Of a stretch of 61,456 bases of DNA, positions 1 through 7,621 are shown in pieces. The notes beneath the pieces are model-generated. The model ran no database searches and was not told the DNA's origin. It saw only the letters and a list, made by a program, of their open reading frames with translations. Each line of letters begins with the position of its first letter. The first letter of the stretch is position 1. This stretch comes from Clostridiaceae bacterium (lineage in GTDB: Bacteria > Bacillota > Clostridia > Oscillospirales > Acutalibacteraceae). The stretch covers positions 1 to 61,456 of the forward strand of contig JAEDFL010000008.1 of the NCBI GenBank assembly GCA_016292785.1, in the 5' to 3' direction. A program made the translations under genes and the position numbers.

Positions 1-224
1 CCCGATGTATCGGAATTTCCTCCCCCTGCGGCAACGGCAATAATAACCACCGCAACAACGACCATCAAAAGAATAAACCACACTCTTTTGTAGATCGGCT
101 TTTTGATTTTCGCTCCGCAATTCGGGCAGGACTTTGCGTTTTTTGAAACCATATTTCCGCACGAGGCGCAGGGCTGCATATTCTTGTTCTGTTCCTGATT
201 GAAATTATTGTTTTGAGTTTCCAT
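1..224 (-). CDS. Zinc-ribbon membrane protein, N-terminal part (runs off window)
   Basis: Only the first 74 codons lie in the window. They read from the ATG at 224, preceded by an AGGGGA ribosome site. The product begins with an Asn/Gln-rich stretch. A CxxC...CxxC zinc ribbon follows (PCASCGNMVSKNAKSCPNCG), then a basic patch and one hydrophobic segment (WFILLMVVVAVVIIAVAAGG) before the window edge. This is the usual layout of small clostridial zinc-ribbon proteins, with a cytoplasmic ribbon, one membrane helix and an extracellular C-terminal domain. The C-terminal domain, which would tell the function, is outside the window. It is transcribed divergently from the gene at 371. Confidence 0.75.
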   Translation of the reverse strand, partial: METQNNNFNQEQNKNMQPCASCGNMVSKNAKSCPNCGAKIKKPIYKRVWFILLMVVVAVVIIAVAAGGGNSDTS

Positions 225-275
225 ATAACGTCCCCTCTCTTTTTTGATAATTATAGCGCAATAAATTCACGTTTG

Positions 276-292
276 GTATGCTGTCGGCATAC
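276..292. promoter_or_regulatory. Short dyad between divergent genes
   Basis: GTATGC and GCATAC flank a 5-base spacer, in the gap between the divergent genes starting at 224 and 371 and just upstream of the -35 box at 311. It could be an operator. No regulator is identified and it may be chance. Confidence 0.25.
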
Positions 293-310
293 AATCAAAC
301 AACATTTTAT

Positions 311-339
311 TTGACATATACTATATATAATGTTATAAT
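311..339 (+). promoter_or_regulatory. Sigma-A-type promoter of the secreted protein gene at 371
   Basis: TTGACA (311-316), a 17-base spacer and TATAAT (334-339) form a consensus promoter. The predicted start site lies about 25 bases before the ribosome site AGGAGG at 356. Confidence 0.8.
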
Positions 340-370
340 TTGGAAAGTTTTTACAGGAGGGAACCGAAAA

Positions 371-1021
371 ATGAAAAACATCAAAAAATTCACTGCGGTG
401 TTTATGGCTCTGGTTATTATTCTATGCAGCTTTTCTTTTGCCGTTTATGCCGAGGATCAGTCAACCTACGAAGAGAAAAATTATGTTGCGGCAGTTTATC
501 TCTGCCAGAAATCTCAACCGCCCTACATCAACGGTCACACATGGCTCTACTTTGAAAACCTCACAAACTCAACGCTGACGGTCGGTATCTATCAGCTTCC
601 GAAAGGTCAGGGCGTTTCGGTCGGAACTTACGGCTATGCGATCAAGGACGGCAGAGGACTTTACTATAACGTAGAGGGATACCGCTACAATCACCCGAAG
701 ACAGACGATTTCATCTGCCTGAAGAAATATCTCACTCAGGATCAGCTTGACATAATGAGCAGCAAGATCACCTACAGCGGAACATGGCTCTATTTGCTGA
801 ATTGCAGCTTTTCCGCAATTACAACATGGGATATGGTGTTGGGTAAATTCGTACCCTATCTTATCTTTCCTATCCTTGTAAGATTGTGTATACTTATGTA
901 CCCTCAGCACCAGTCGGGATTTTATCTTTACAGTCCGAAATCCAATCAGATTTTCAAGCAGGTCGGCAGAGGAAGCAGGGCGACGCTCGTTCCTGCGGAT
1001 CCCGTTGTACCGAAGGACTGA
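371..1021 (+). CDS. Secreted hypothetical protein, possible permuted NlpC/P60-like fold
   Basis: The product is 216 residues. The ATG at 371 is chosen because AGGAGG lies 9 bases upstream and a signal peptide begins there (KK start, hydrophobic core, AVYA cleavage-like site); an upstream in-frame ATG at 278 precedes the promoter. The mature part has an early His in GHTWLYFENL and a later Cys in LYLLNCSFSAITTWDMV. That His-then-Cys order, with NCxxxA, resembles circularly permuted papain-like (NlpC/P60, DUF4105-type) proteins, but the match is weak and is inference. The sequence around LGKFVPYLIFPILVRLC is hydrophobic and could touch membrane. A TfoX-like gene follows 18 bases downstream. Confidence 0.7.
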   Translation: MKNIKKFTAVFMALVIILCSFSFAVYAEDQSTYEEKNYVAAVYLCQKSQPPYINGHTWLYFENLTNSTLTVGIYQLPKGQGVSVGTYGYAIKDGRGLYYNVEGYRYNHPKTDDFICLKKYLTQDQLDIMSSKITYSGTWLYLLNCSFSAITTWDMVLGKFVPYLIFPILVRLCILMYPQHQSGFYLYSPKSNQIFKQVGRGSRATLVPADPVVPKD

Positions 1022-1039
1022 GTTAAGCAAGGAGAGCTT

Positions 1040-1318
1040 ATGGGAACATCGGAGAGCTATATCAGCTTTGTCTGCGAAAAGCTTGAGCGCTTCGGCAATA
1101 TCAGAAGCCGCAAAATGTTCGGAGAATATATGGTCTATCTCAACGACAAGCCGATTCTCACAGTGTGCGACAACACCGTCTTTGTCAAAAAGCTGCCGCA
1201 GCTTTCGGATATTATGAAAAATTCCGATTGCGGTTTTCCCTATGACGGTGCAAAGGAATGTTACATTCTGGATATCGAGAACGACGGGCTTGTTGAAGAA
1301 GTAATTCCTAAAATCTGA
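1040..1318 (+). CDS. TfoX N-terminal domain protein
   Basis: This 92-residue protein consists of just one TfoX/Sxy N-terminal domain. The hallmark is SRKMFGEYMVYLNDKPILTV (the family has R-x-MFG-x-x-x-Y), followed by the beta-rich second half with VFVKKLP. In Proteobacteria TfoX/Sxy regulates competence genes. Stand-alone N-domains of about 100 residues are common in Firmicutes and have no settled function. The start has an AAGGAG site (1029-1034) at good spacing. It probably shares the transcript of the secreted protein upstream, and a terminator follows. Confidence 0.85.
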   Translation: MGTSESYISFVCEKLERFGNIRSRKMFGEYMVYLNDKPILTVCDNTVFVKKLPQLSDIMKNSDCGFPYDGAKECYILDIENDGLVEEVIPKI

Positions 1319-1340
1319 CTTTTTTACATTTATAATAATT

Positions 1341-1400
1341 AAAAAAGCTATAATTTTCTGAAGTCGATTAAAATCACTTTTTGGAAATTATAGCTTTTTA
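1341..1400 (+). terminator. Rho-independent terminator after the TfoX-like gene
   Basis: AAAAGCTATAATTTTC pairs with GGAAATTATAGCTTTT across a loop of about 20 bases, followed by a T run. The stem core AAAGCTATAATT recurs in the terminator at 9594-9638. Confidence 0.7.
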
Positions 1401-1423
1401 TTGTAAATTTTTTGATTTTTATC

Positions 1424-1476
1424 TTGACTTTAAGAACAAAGGGAGTATAATAAAAACAATCGTTTTAAAACAAACG
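1424..1476 (+). promoter_or_regulatory. Promoter with adjacent dyad (possible operator)
   Basis: TTGACT (1424-1429), 16 bases and TATAAT (1446-1451) form a good promoter for the acyltransferase run, which starts at 1642. Across the expected start site lies CGTTT-N6-AAACG (1461-1476), with a second ACGTTTTAG copy just after. This arrangement would suit a TetR-like repressor, but no such gene is in the window. The rest of the 323-base gap (1319-1641) holds the terminator before it and a second possible promoter at 1575. Confidence 0.55.
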
Positions 1477-1574
1477 TTTTAGAATGATAAAAAACCATAT
1501 ATTTCAACTGTCCAAGGCTTCCCTTTGCGGTTCGGATATCCCGTAAGATTCAAATTCAAAATATGTCACTTTTC

Positions 1575-1603
1575 TTGACAACACTTTTTTGATATGTTAA
1601 TCT
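1575..1603 (+). promoter_or_regulatory. Second possible promoter before the acyltransferase gene
   Basis: TTGACA (1575-1580), 17 bases and TAATCT (1598-1603). The -35 box is consensus and the -10 box is moderate. It lies about 40 bases before the start codon. Confidence 0.4.
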
Positions 1604-1641
1604 TAGTTTATATACGATAATTCCGAACAGGAGGGAAACCG

Positions 1642-2712
1642 ATGGGAGAATCATTGGCATCAAAACGCATAGCTTGGATCGACAATGCAAAGGCCTTTGC
1701 AATCTTTTTCATTGTTTTCGGTCATATTATTCTGAACGGTCCGCTTTGCCATTATGTCAATTCTTTTCATGTACCGTTTTTCTTCTTTCTTTCAGGCCTT
1801 ACTTTCAGCGCAAAAAAAGCGCCGAAAGAATTTTTCGTAGAAAAGGTCAAAAGAATTCTTGTACCGTACTGGGTTTTTTCGCTTATAAGCATTGCTTTGT
1901 ATCTCCTGCTCGGAGAATACGCTTCAAAAGAACTGGGTAAAACAGACAGCCTGCTTTCGCTCGGACAATGCATTTACGGAATGTTTTACGGAGCAAGAGG
2001 AAACGGTCTGATGAACTGGAACCGCCCTTTGTGGTTTCTCCCTTGTCTGTTTTTTTTGCTGAGCATATCATACATTATAAAAAGATTTGTTTTTCGCAAT
2101 AATGAAAAGAAATTGCTTACGGTCATATCCTTTGCGGTTTGTCTCGGAGGATTTACGTTAATGTACCGTTTCGGTTTTTTCCCGGAGCTTCCGTTCGGTA
2201 TGACTCAAGCGGCAAGCGCTTCCCCTTTTTTTACCCTCGGAATTCTTGTCAGGCAGTTCTTGTCCGACCCCATCAAACCAATCAGTCTCAGGCTAATATT
2301 TAAAATCCCTCTCGGTGTTTTCTTCATAGCGGTCGGGGCGTATGTCGACAGAATAAATTCCTACGGAGTCGGTTTCTCTTATAACCGTTTCGGAATATTT
2401 TGGGCATACTTTGTTGCCGCCTTTTCGGGTATTTTCGGCTGGTGCTTGTTAGCAAGTCTTTTCCGCTTTAAGGCGCTTGAATATGTTGGAAAAAATACAT
2501 TGTCCGTACTGCTGATGCATAAATTCCCGATAATTTTTTATTCCTTCCTTCCTATTCCCGATGCAGGAGGAAATGTGCCGATAAGCATTGCTCTTTCAGT
2601 TCTCACGGTTTTGCTTTGTCTTGCCGCAGGAGCTGTGATCGAAAAAATTCTCCCTGCCGCAATAGGAAAACCGCGAAAAAAAGCTATTTCGAACGATATC
2701 AAAGAACAGTAG
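1642..2712 (+). CDS. Acyltransferase family 3 membrane protein
   Basis: A 356-residue integral membrane acyltransferase of the OafA/WecH (Acyltransf_3) type. These enzymes move acyl groups onto sugars or other surface molecules. The N-terminal signature is RIAWIDNAKAFAIFFIVFGH, with the conserved H in the first helix (GHIILNG). About ten hydrophobic segments follow, with NRPLWFLPCLF matching the conserved W-F-L stretch and LLMHKFPIIF near the end. The start has AGGAGG seven bases upstream. It is followed 44 bases later by an ABC transporter. The acceptor molecule cannot be read from the sequence. Confidence 0.88.
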   Translation: MGESLASKRIAWIDNAKAFAIFFIVFGHIILNGPLCHYVNSFHVPFFFFLSGLTFSAKKAPKEFFVEKVKRILVPYWVFSLISIALYLLLGEYASKELGKTDSLLSLGQCIYGMFYGARGNGLMNWNRPLWFLPCLFFLLSISYIIKRFVFRNNEKKLLTVISFAVCLGGFTLMYRFGFFPELPFGMTQAASASPFFTLGILVRQFLSDPIKPISLRLIFKIPLGVFFIAVGAYVDRINSYGVGFSYNRFGIFWAYFVAAFSGIFGWCLLASLFRFKALEYVGKNTLSVLLMHKFPIIFYSFLPIPDAGGNVPISIALSVLTVLLCLAAGAVIEKILPAAIGKPRKKAISNDIKEQ

Positions 2713-2756
2713 AAAATATATGCACAAATCAACAGCAAACGAAAAGAGGAAAACAA

Positions 2757-3464
2757 ATGCTAAAAATCGAACACCTTACAAAAAAATACGGCGATTTCAA
2801 GGCGGTTGACGACCTTTCCCTCAGCATTGCGCCGGGTGAGATCTACGGCTTTATCGGTCACAACGGAGCTGGAAAGACCACCACTCTGAAATCCGTAGTC
2901 GGCATACTTCAGTTTGACGAGGGCGAAATCTTTATTGACGGAACTTCGGTCAAGTCCGATCCCCTCAAAAGCAAAAAAGAAATCGCTTACATTCCGGACA
3001 ATCCGGACATCTACGAATTTATGACGGGAATAAAATATCTCAACTTCATTGCCGATATCTTCGGCGTAGATTCGGTCAAGAGACTTGAAAGAATAAGAGA
3101 ATATGCAGGTTTGTTTGAGCTGACCGCCGACCTCGCTCAGCCGATCTCAACCTATTCCCACGGAATGAAGCAGAAGCTTGCCATCATCTCGGCATGGCTT
3201 CACGATCCCAAGCTCATAATTATGGACGAACCCTTCGTCGGTCTTGATCCCAAGGCGGCTCATATTCTTAAAGGTATGATGAGAGAGGTTTGCGACAAGG
3301 GCGGCGCAATATTCTTTTCAACTCATGTTCTTGAGGTTGCCGAAAAGCTCTGCGACAAGATAGCGATTATCAAAGACGGCAAGCTTATACGTTCGGGAAC
3401 AATGGAGGACGTCAAGGGTGACGACAGCCTTGAAGAAGTATTCCTCGAACTGGAGGAAGAATAA
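2757..3464 (+). CDS. ABC transporter ATP-binding protein
   Basis: A 235-residue nucleotide-binding subunit with all motifs: Walker A GHNGAGKTT, a signature-like YSHGMKQKL in place of LSGGQ, Walker B LIIMDEP, D-loop GLDP and switch His in FSTH. The start at 2757 has AGAGGA just upstream and gives a normal N-terminus (MLKIEHLTKKYGDF); a longer reading back to 2616 has no ribosome site and overlaps the acyltransferase. The variant signature SHGMKQK is typical of CcmA/NatA-like exporters. Its stop overlaps the start of the permease by one base (TAATG), so the two form one transporter. Confidence 0.93.
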   Translation: MLKIEHLTKKYGDFKAVDDLSLSIAPGEIYGFIGHNGAGKTTTLKSVVGILQFDEGEIFIDGTSVKSDPLKSKKEIAYIPDNPDIYEFMTGIKYLNFIADIFGVDSVKRLERIREYAGLFELTADLAQPISTYSHGMKQKLAIISAWLHDPKLIIMDEPFVGLDPKAAHILKGMMREVCDKGGAIFFSTHVLEVAEKLCDKIAIIKDGKLIRSGTMEDVKGDDSLEEVFLELEEE

Positions 3465-5056
3465 TGCTGAAACAACTCTTAAAGAAACAGCTGCTTGAAA
3501 TGTTTCAGAACTTCTTTGTTGACCGAAAGAAAAACAAGGGACGTTCAAAATTCTCAAGCATAATGATGATAGTCGGATATGCGGTTCTCATCGTAGGCAT
3601 ATTCGGCGGAATGTTTTCGTTTTTTGCAAGAAGCCTTTTGCCTCTTGTCGATAAGGGTTACGACTGGATGCTTTTCGCTTTTATGGGACTTATCGCAGTT
3701 GCGCTGGGTGCATTCGGAAGTATATTCAACACATATTCGGGACTTTATCTTGCCAAGGACAACGATCTTCTGCTGTCGATGCCGATCCCCATCGGATACA
3801 TAATGGCGTCAAGACTGCTCGGAGTTTATATAATGGGCACGTTTTATTCCTCGCTTGTTATTATTCCGGCAATCGTTGTTTATCTCAGTTATGTACCGTT
3901 CAGAGTGACCGCAGTAATCGGCTCTGTGCTTTTTGTTATTATCATTTCGCTGATTGTTATGGTAATCTCCTGCTCTCTCGGCTGGGTGGTTGCAAAAATC
4001 AACAGCAAGCTGAAAAACAAGAGTATTATCACCGTTATCGTTTCGCTTGCGTTCCTTGTGATATACTACGTTTTCTATTTCAAGGCGAATGAAGTTGTTC
4101 GGAAAATCCTTGCAAATGCGGACGCTTACGGGACAAAAATCAAAGGCTCGGCTTATCCTATCTATATTTTCGGCAAGGTCGGAACAGGTGATTTGCTTTC
4201 CGCAGTCATCGTGCTTGCCGTCGTCGGCTTGCTTTGCGCCCTCACCTATTACATAATAGCTCACAGCTTTATAAAAATTGCGACCGCATCGCAGAACGCT
4301 TCGAAGAAAAAGTATGTTGAGAAAGCTTCAAAGATCAAAAGTCCCGATTCCGCACTTTGCGGAAAGGAGCTTCGCAGGTTTTTCTCAAGTCCGAATTATA
4401 TGCTCAACTGCGGCCTCGGTGTGCTTATTCTTATCGCAGCGGGAGTTTTTGCGCTGATAAAGGGCGATATGATTACAGAGTTTATCCTTTCCGTCTTCGG
4501 AAGTGAAAAATATCTCTGCGTTGCTATGACGGCAATGGTATGCCTTATCGCTTCGATGAATTATGTCTCCGCTCCGTCGGTTTCTCTGGAGGGCAAAACC
4601 GTATGGCTTGCACAGTCCCTGCCCGTTTCCTCGTGGCAGATAATCAAAGCGAAAAGAAACGCTCATCTCGTTGTCACCGCCGCACCAACCGCTTTCTGCG
4701 CCGTTTGTGCCGTAATTGCGGTCAAGCCTTCAATAACAGCGGCAATAATGATGATAGTAACACCGCTTGTCTTCGTCCTGTTTTTTGATATGTTCGGACT
4801 TTATCTGAATCTCAGACACCCGAACCTCACCTGGACAAACGAGATAACGCCGATCAAGCAGAGTCTCAGCGTTTTTGTCGCTCTGTTCGGCGGCTGGATA
4901 TATTCGATTGTATTTTTCATTCTTTTCTATCCTCTCAAAGAGAGGCTTGTCGGGGAGCTTTATCTCGTCCTGATTTCGGCATTTACCGGACTTCTCTGTC
5001 TTGCCCTCGACAGCTGGCTGAAGAAAAAGGGTGCTAAAATTTTTGAAGAGCTTTAA
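3464..5056 (+). CDS. ABC transporter permease (exporter type)
   Basis: A 530-residue membrane subunit translationally coupled to the ATPase. It has an N-terminal cytoplasmic stretch rich in Lys, then groups of hydrophobic segments in two halves (about residues 40-260 and 310-520) separated by a charged linker (ASKKKYVEKASKIKSP). This is the layout of clostridial ABC-2-like putative exporter permeases of 500-550 residues. No substrate-binding protein is encoded nearby, which supports export or regulation rather than uptake. The substrate is unknown. The alpha-mannosidase gene begins 47 bases later with no terminator seen between. Confidence 0.85.
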   Translation: MLKQLLKKQLLEMFQNFFVDRKKNKGRSKFSSIMMIVGYAVLIVGIFGGMFSFFARSLLPLVDKGYDWMLFAFMGLIAVALGAFGSIFNTYSGLYLAKDNDLLLSMPIPIGYIMASRLLGVYIMGTFYSSLVIIPAIVVYLSYVPFRVTAVIGSVLFVIIISLIVMVISCSLGWVVAKINSKLKNKSIITVIVSLAFLVIYYVFYFKANEVVRKILANADAYGTKIKGSAYPIYIFGKVGTGDLLSAVIVLAVVGLLCALTYYIIAHSFIKIATASQNASKKKYVEKASKIKSPDSALCGKELRRFFSSPNYMLNCGLGVLILIAAGVFALIKGDMITEFILSVFGSEKYLCVAMTAMVCLIASMNYVSAPSVSLEGKTVWLAQSLPVSSWQIIKAKRNAHLVVTAAPTAFCAVCAVIAVKPSITAAIMMIVTPLVFVLFFDMFGLYLNLRHPNLTWTNEITPIKQSLSVFVALFGGWIYSIVFFILFYPLKERLVGELYLVLISAFTGLLCLALDSWLKKKGAKIFEEL

Positions 5057-5103
5057 ATCGTGCGATCGCTTTAATAATAAATTTATCCGAGAGGAGACAC
5101 TAA

Positions 5104-7533
5104 ATGGATAAAAAATATTATCTTATCGGCAACGCTCATATTGATCCGGTATGGCAGTGGCGTGTGCCGGAGGGACTTGCTGTCGTCAAATCAACCTTCC
5201 GTTCGGCTCTTGACCGAATGATTGAGTACCCGAATTACATTTTCAATTCGGCCTGCGCTTCCTATTACAAATGGATAAAGCTCAGTGAGCCTGAGATGTT
5301 CGAGGAGATCAAGCAGAGAATTAAGGAGGGACGCTGGGAATACACAGGCGGAATGTGGGTTCAGCCCGACTGTAATATCCCGTGTGGAGAGTCCTTTGTA
5401 AGACATTTTCTCTATTCTCAGAGATTTTATAAGGAAAATTTCGGCAAGATAACCGATTCGGGCTACAATGTTGATTCCTTCGGTCACAACGGTATGCTTC
5501 CTCAGCTTCTTAAAAAGGCAGGAATGAAGAATTACGTTTATCACAGACCGAGCCGTGAAACGGAGAAGAAAAATCTTCCCGATGACACGGTGCATTATTG
5601 GGAAAGCCCCGACGGAAGCAGCGTTCTTGCCTACCATATTTACGACGGCTACGGCGGAGATATCAGGGACGAGCGTGTTGAGAAATACGACAGATTTGCC
5701 CGTTCTCAGATGCTCTTTTTCGGCGTAGGAAACCATGGCGGCGGACCGTCCATTGAGCATATCAATCAGGCGGAAAAGCTCGTTGCGGACGGCAAGGCTG
5801 TCTATTCGGGAGTTGACGGATACTTTGACCATATCCGTGAAAACGAGAGCGAGGGTATCCCGACCGTAAGCGAGGATCTTCAGCATCACGCAAGCGGCTG
5901 TTACAGCGCAAACTCAAAGGTAAAGAAGCTCAACCGTGAAGCTGAAAACGAGCTGATCTATGCAGAAAAGATTGACGTGCTCTCCTCCGTGCTCACAAAG
6001 TCCGAGCCGAAAAGCGCCGAGATTGAAAAGGCATGGGAACGTGTTATGTTCAACCAGTTCCATGACATTCTTGCAGGCTGTTCGATAAAGCCTGCCTACG
6101 AGGACGCTTACGCAGGCTTCGGCTATGCCAAGGAAATTGCGATGGAGGTTGCCTCCTTTGCCGCCGAGAGAATTTCATGGCGTGTAAACACTACCAAATT
6201 CTTTGACGCAGAGCCTTCGGGAATGAGAGGCCGCCTTTGGATAAGAAAGGGCGAGGGTGCACCGATGGTTGTATTCAACCCTCATTCGTTCCCCGTTAAA
6301 GGCACGGCAAGTTTCGGTGAGCATTGGGTATCTGGCGTGGTTGACGAAAACAACAACGATGTTGAGTTCCAGATGGTAAGAGCGCCTTACACCGACGGAA
6401 GAAGCAAAACGAGATGCCTTTTTGACGTTGAGATCCCTGCCTACGGCTATTCGACCTACTTCATCTTTAAGGAAGATCAGGAATACAATCCTCTTGAACG
6501 TGAAAATCAGTTCAAAATCGGTGACCGCTTCATCGAAAATAGTGTTGTTCGCCTTGAGTTTAACGATGACGGACAGGTCACATCTTATTTCAACAAGAAG
6601 AAGAACAAGGAATACTGCAAGAAACCGATGGGCGCAGTTGTCTGCGAGGACAGAGAAAGCGACACATGGGGACACCTTGTTTTTGATTACAACAAGGATA
6701 TCGGAAGCTTCGGCAATGCGAAATTTGAAATTGTCGAAACGGGTACAATGAGAGCAACGCTCAAGGTTGAGAGCAGCTATAACGATTCCGTGCTTGTCCA
6801 ATATTATTCGCTTTACAAGGACAGCGACAAGGTTGAAGTCAGGTGCAAAACTCTCTTTAAAGAGGATTATAAGCTCTTGAAGCTTACCTTCCCCGTTGCG
6901 ATTGACAACGCAAAAGCAGTTTACTCAATGCCGTTCGGATTTATCAAAAAGGAGACTAACGGCGAGGAAGAGCCTGCGCAGGGCTGGACTGCTATCGAAA
7001 ACGACGCTGACGGCTTTGCCCTTATCAACAACGGTCGTTACAGCTTCTGCGCCATAGGCAGTGAGATGAGAATGACGGCGGCGAGATCCTGCGCTTATCT
7101 CGACCATTACGGACAGGAATACCGTGATCCCGACATGGAGCTGATAGATCAGGACGAGCTTGAATTTACCTACGCATTTATGAGCTGTGACAGCGGCGAT
7201 TATTCGCAGGTTGTCCGTGAAGCAGAGCTTCTGAATATGCCTTTGGCTCTCTATCAGGAGACTCACCACAAGGGCGAGCTTCCCTCGACCTACGGCGGAA
7301 TGAGCATTGACTGCGACAACGTGATCGTTCAGGCAATAAAGATCGCCGAGGACAAGAACGGTTATGTTCTGCGTGCGTTTGAAACGTGCGGAAAAGGCTG
7401 CACCGCAACGCTTGACCTCAGCTTCATCGGCAGAAAGGTTACTCTCAGTTTTGCTCCGCAGGAGTTCAAATCTGTCTTTGTTCCGTTTGACGGCGGCGAG
7501 ATCAAGGAAATTTTGCTGACCGAATTGGATTAA
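5104..7533 (+). CDS. Alpha-mannosidase, glycoside hydrolase family 38
   Basis: An 809-residue GH38 enzyme without a signal peptide, so probably cytoplasmic. The N-terminus has the zinc-binding motif NAHIDPVWQW (H12, D14). The nucleophile region is NVDSFGHNG (D124), and FNQFHDILAGCS gives the conserved late His-Asp. The middle and C-terminal parts are the beta-rich mannosidase domains (TYFIFKED, FAPQEFKSVFVPF). The family cleaves alpha-linked mannose from glycans by a retaining mechanism. GAGAGGAGA upstream supports the start. Together with the DUF4965 gene that converges on it, this suggests breakdown of host or dietary glycans. Confidence 0.92.
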   Translation: MDKKYYLIGNAHIDPVWQWRVPEGLAVVKSTFRSALDRMIEYPNYIFNSACASYYKWIKLSEPEMFEEIKQRIKEGRWEYTGGMWVQPDCNIPCGESFVRHFLYSQRFYKENFGKITDSGYNVDSFGHNGMLPQLLKKAGMKNYVYHRPSRETEKKNLPDDTVHYWESPDGSSVLAYHIYDGYGGDIRDERVEKYDRFARSQMLFFGVGNHGGGPSIEHINQAEKLVADGKAVYSGVDGYFDHIRENESEGIPTVSEDLQHHASGCYSANSKVKKLNREAENELIYAEKIDVLSSVLTKSEPKSAEIEKAWERVMFNQFHDILAGCSIKPAYEDAYAGFGYAKEIAMEVASFAAERISWRVNTTKFFDAEPSGMRGRLWIRKGEGAPMVVFNPHSFPVKGTASFGEHWVSGVVDENNNDVEFQMVRAPYTDGRSKTRCLFDVEIPAYGYSTYFIFKEDQEYNPLERENQFKIGDRFIENSVVRLEFNDDGQVTSYFNKKKNKEYCKKPMGAVVCEDRESDTWGHLVFDYNKDIGSFGNAKFEIVETGTMRATLKVESSYNDSVLVQYYSLYKDSDKVEVRCKTLFKEDYKLLKLTFPVAIDNAKAVYSMPFGFIKKETNGEEEPAQGWTAIENDADGFALINNGRYSFCAIGSEMRMTAARSCAYLDHYGQEYRDPDMELIDQDELEFTYAFMSCDSGDYSQVVREAELLNMPLALYQETHHKGELPSTYGGMSIDCDNVIVQAIKIAEDKNGYVLRAFETCGKGCTATLDLSFIGRKVTLSFAPQEFKSVFVPFDGGEIKEILLTELD

Positions 7534-7549
7534 AATAATTTAATAGAAC

Positions 7550-7603
7550 GGCTCGATCCGACAACTCTTTAAAGCGAGTGTCGAATCGAGCCTTGTATTT
7601 TTT
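7550..7603 (+). terminator. Terminator between convergent genes
   Basis: GGCTCGATCCGACAACTC and GAGTGTCGAATCGAGCC form a long stem with few mismatches. A TTGTATTTTTT tail follows on the plus strand. The AT-rich other side may let it work both ways for the minus-strand gene ending at 7622. Confidence 0.8.
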
Positions 7604-7621
7604 CAAATCAATAAGCGCGTT

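Noticed and set aside
278..370. Upstream ATG at 278 as start of the first secreted protein
   Set aside because: It precedes the promoter boxes at 311-339 and has no ribosome site. The ATG at 371 has both a ribosome site and a signal peptide.
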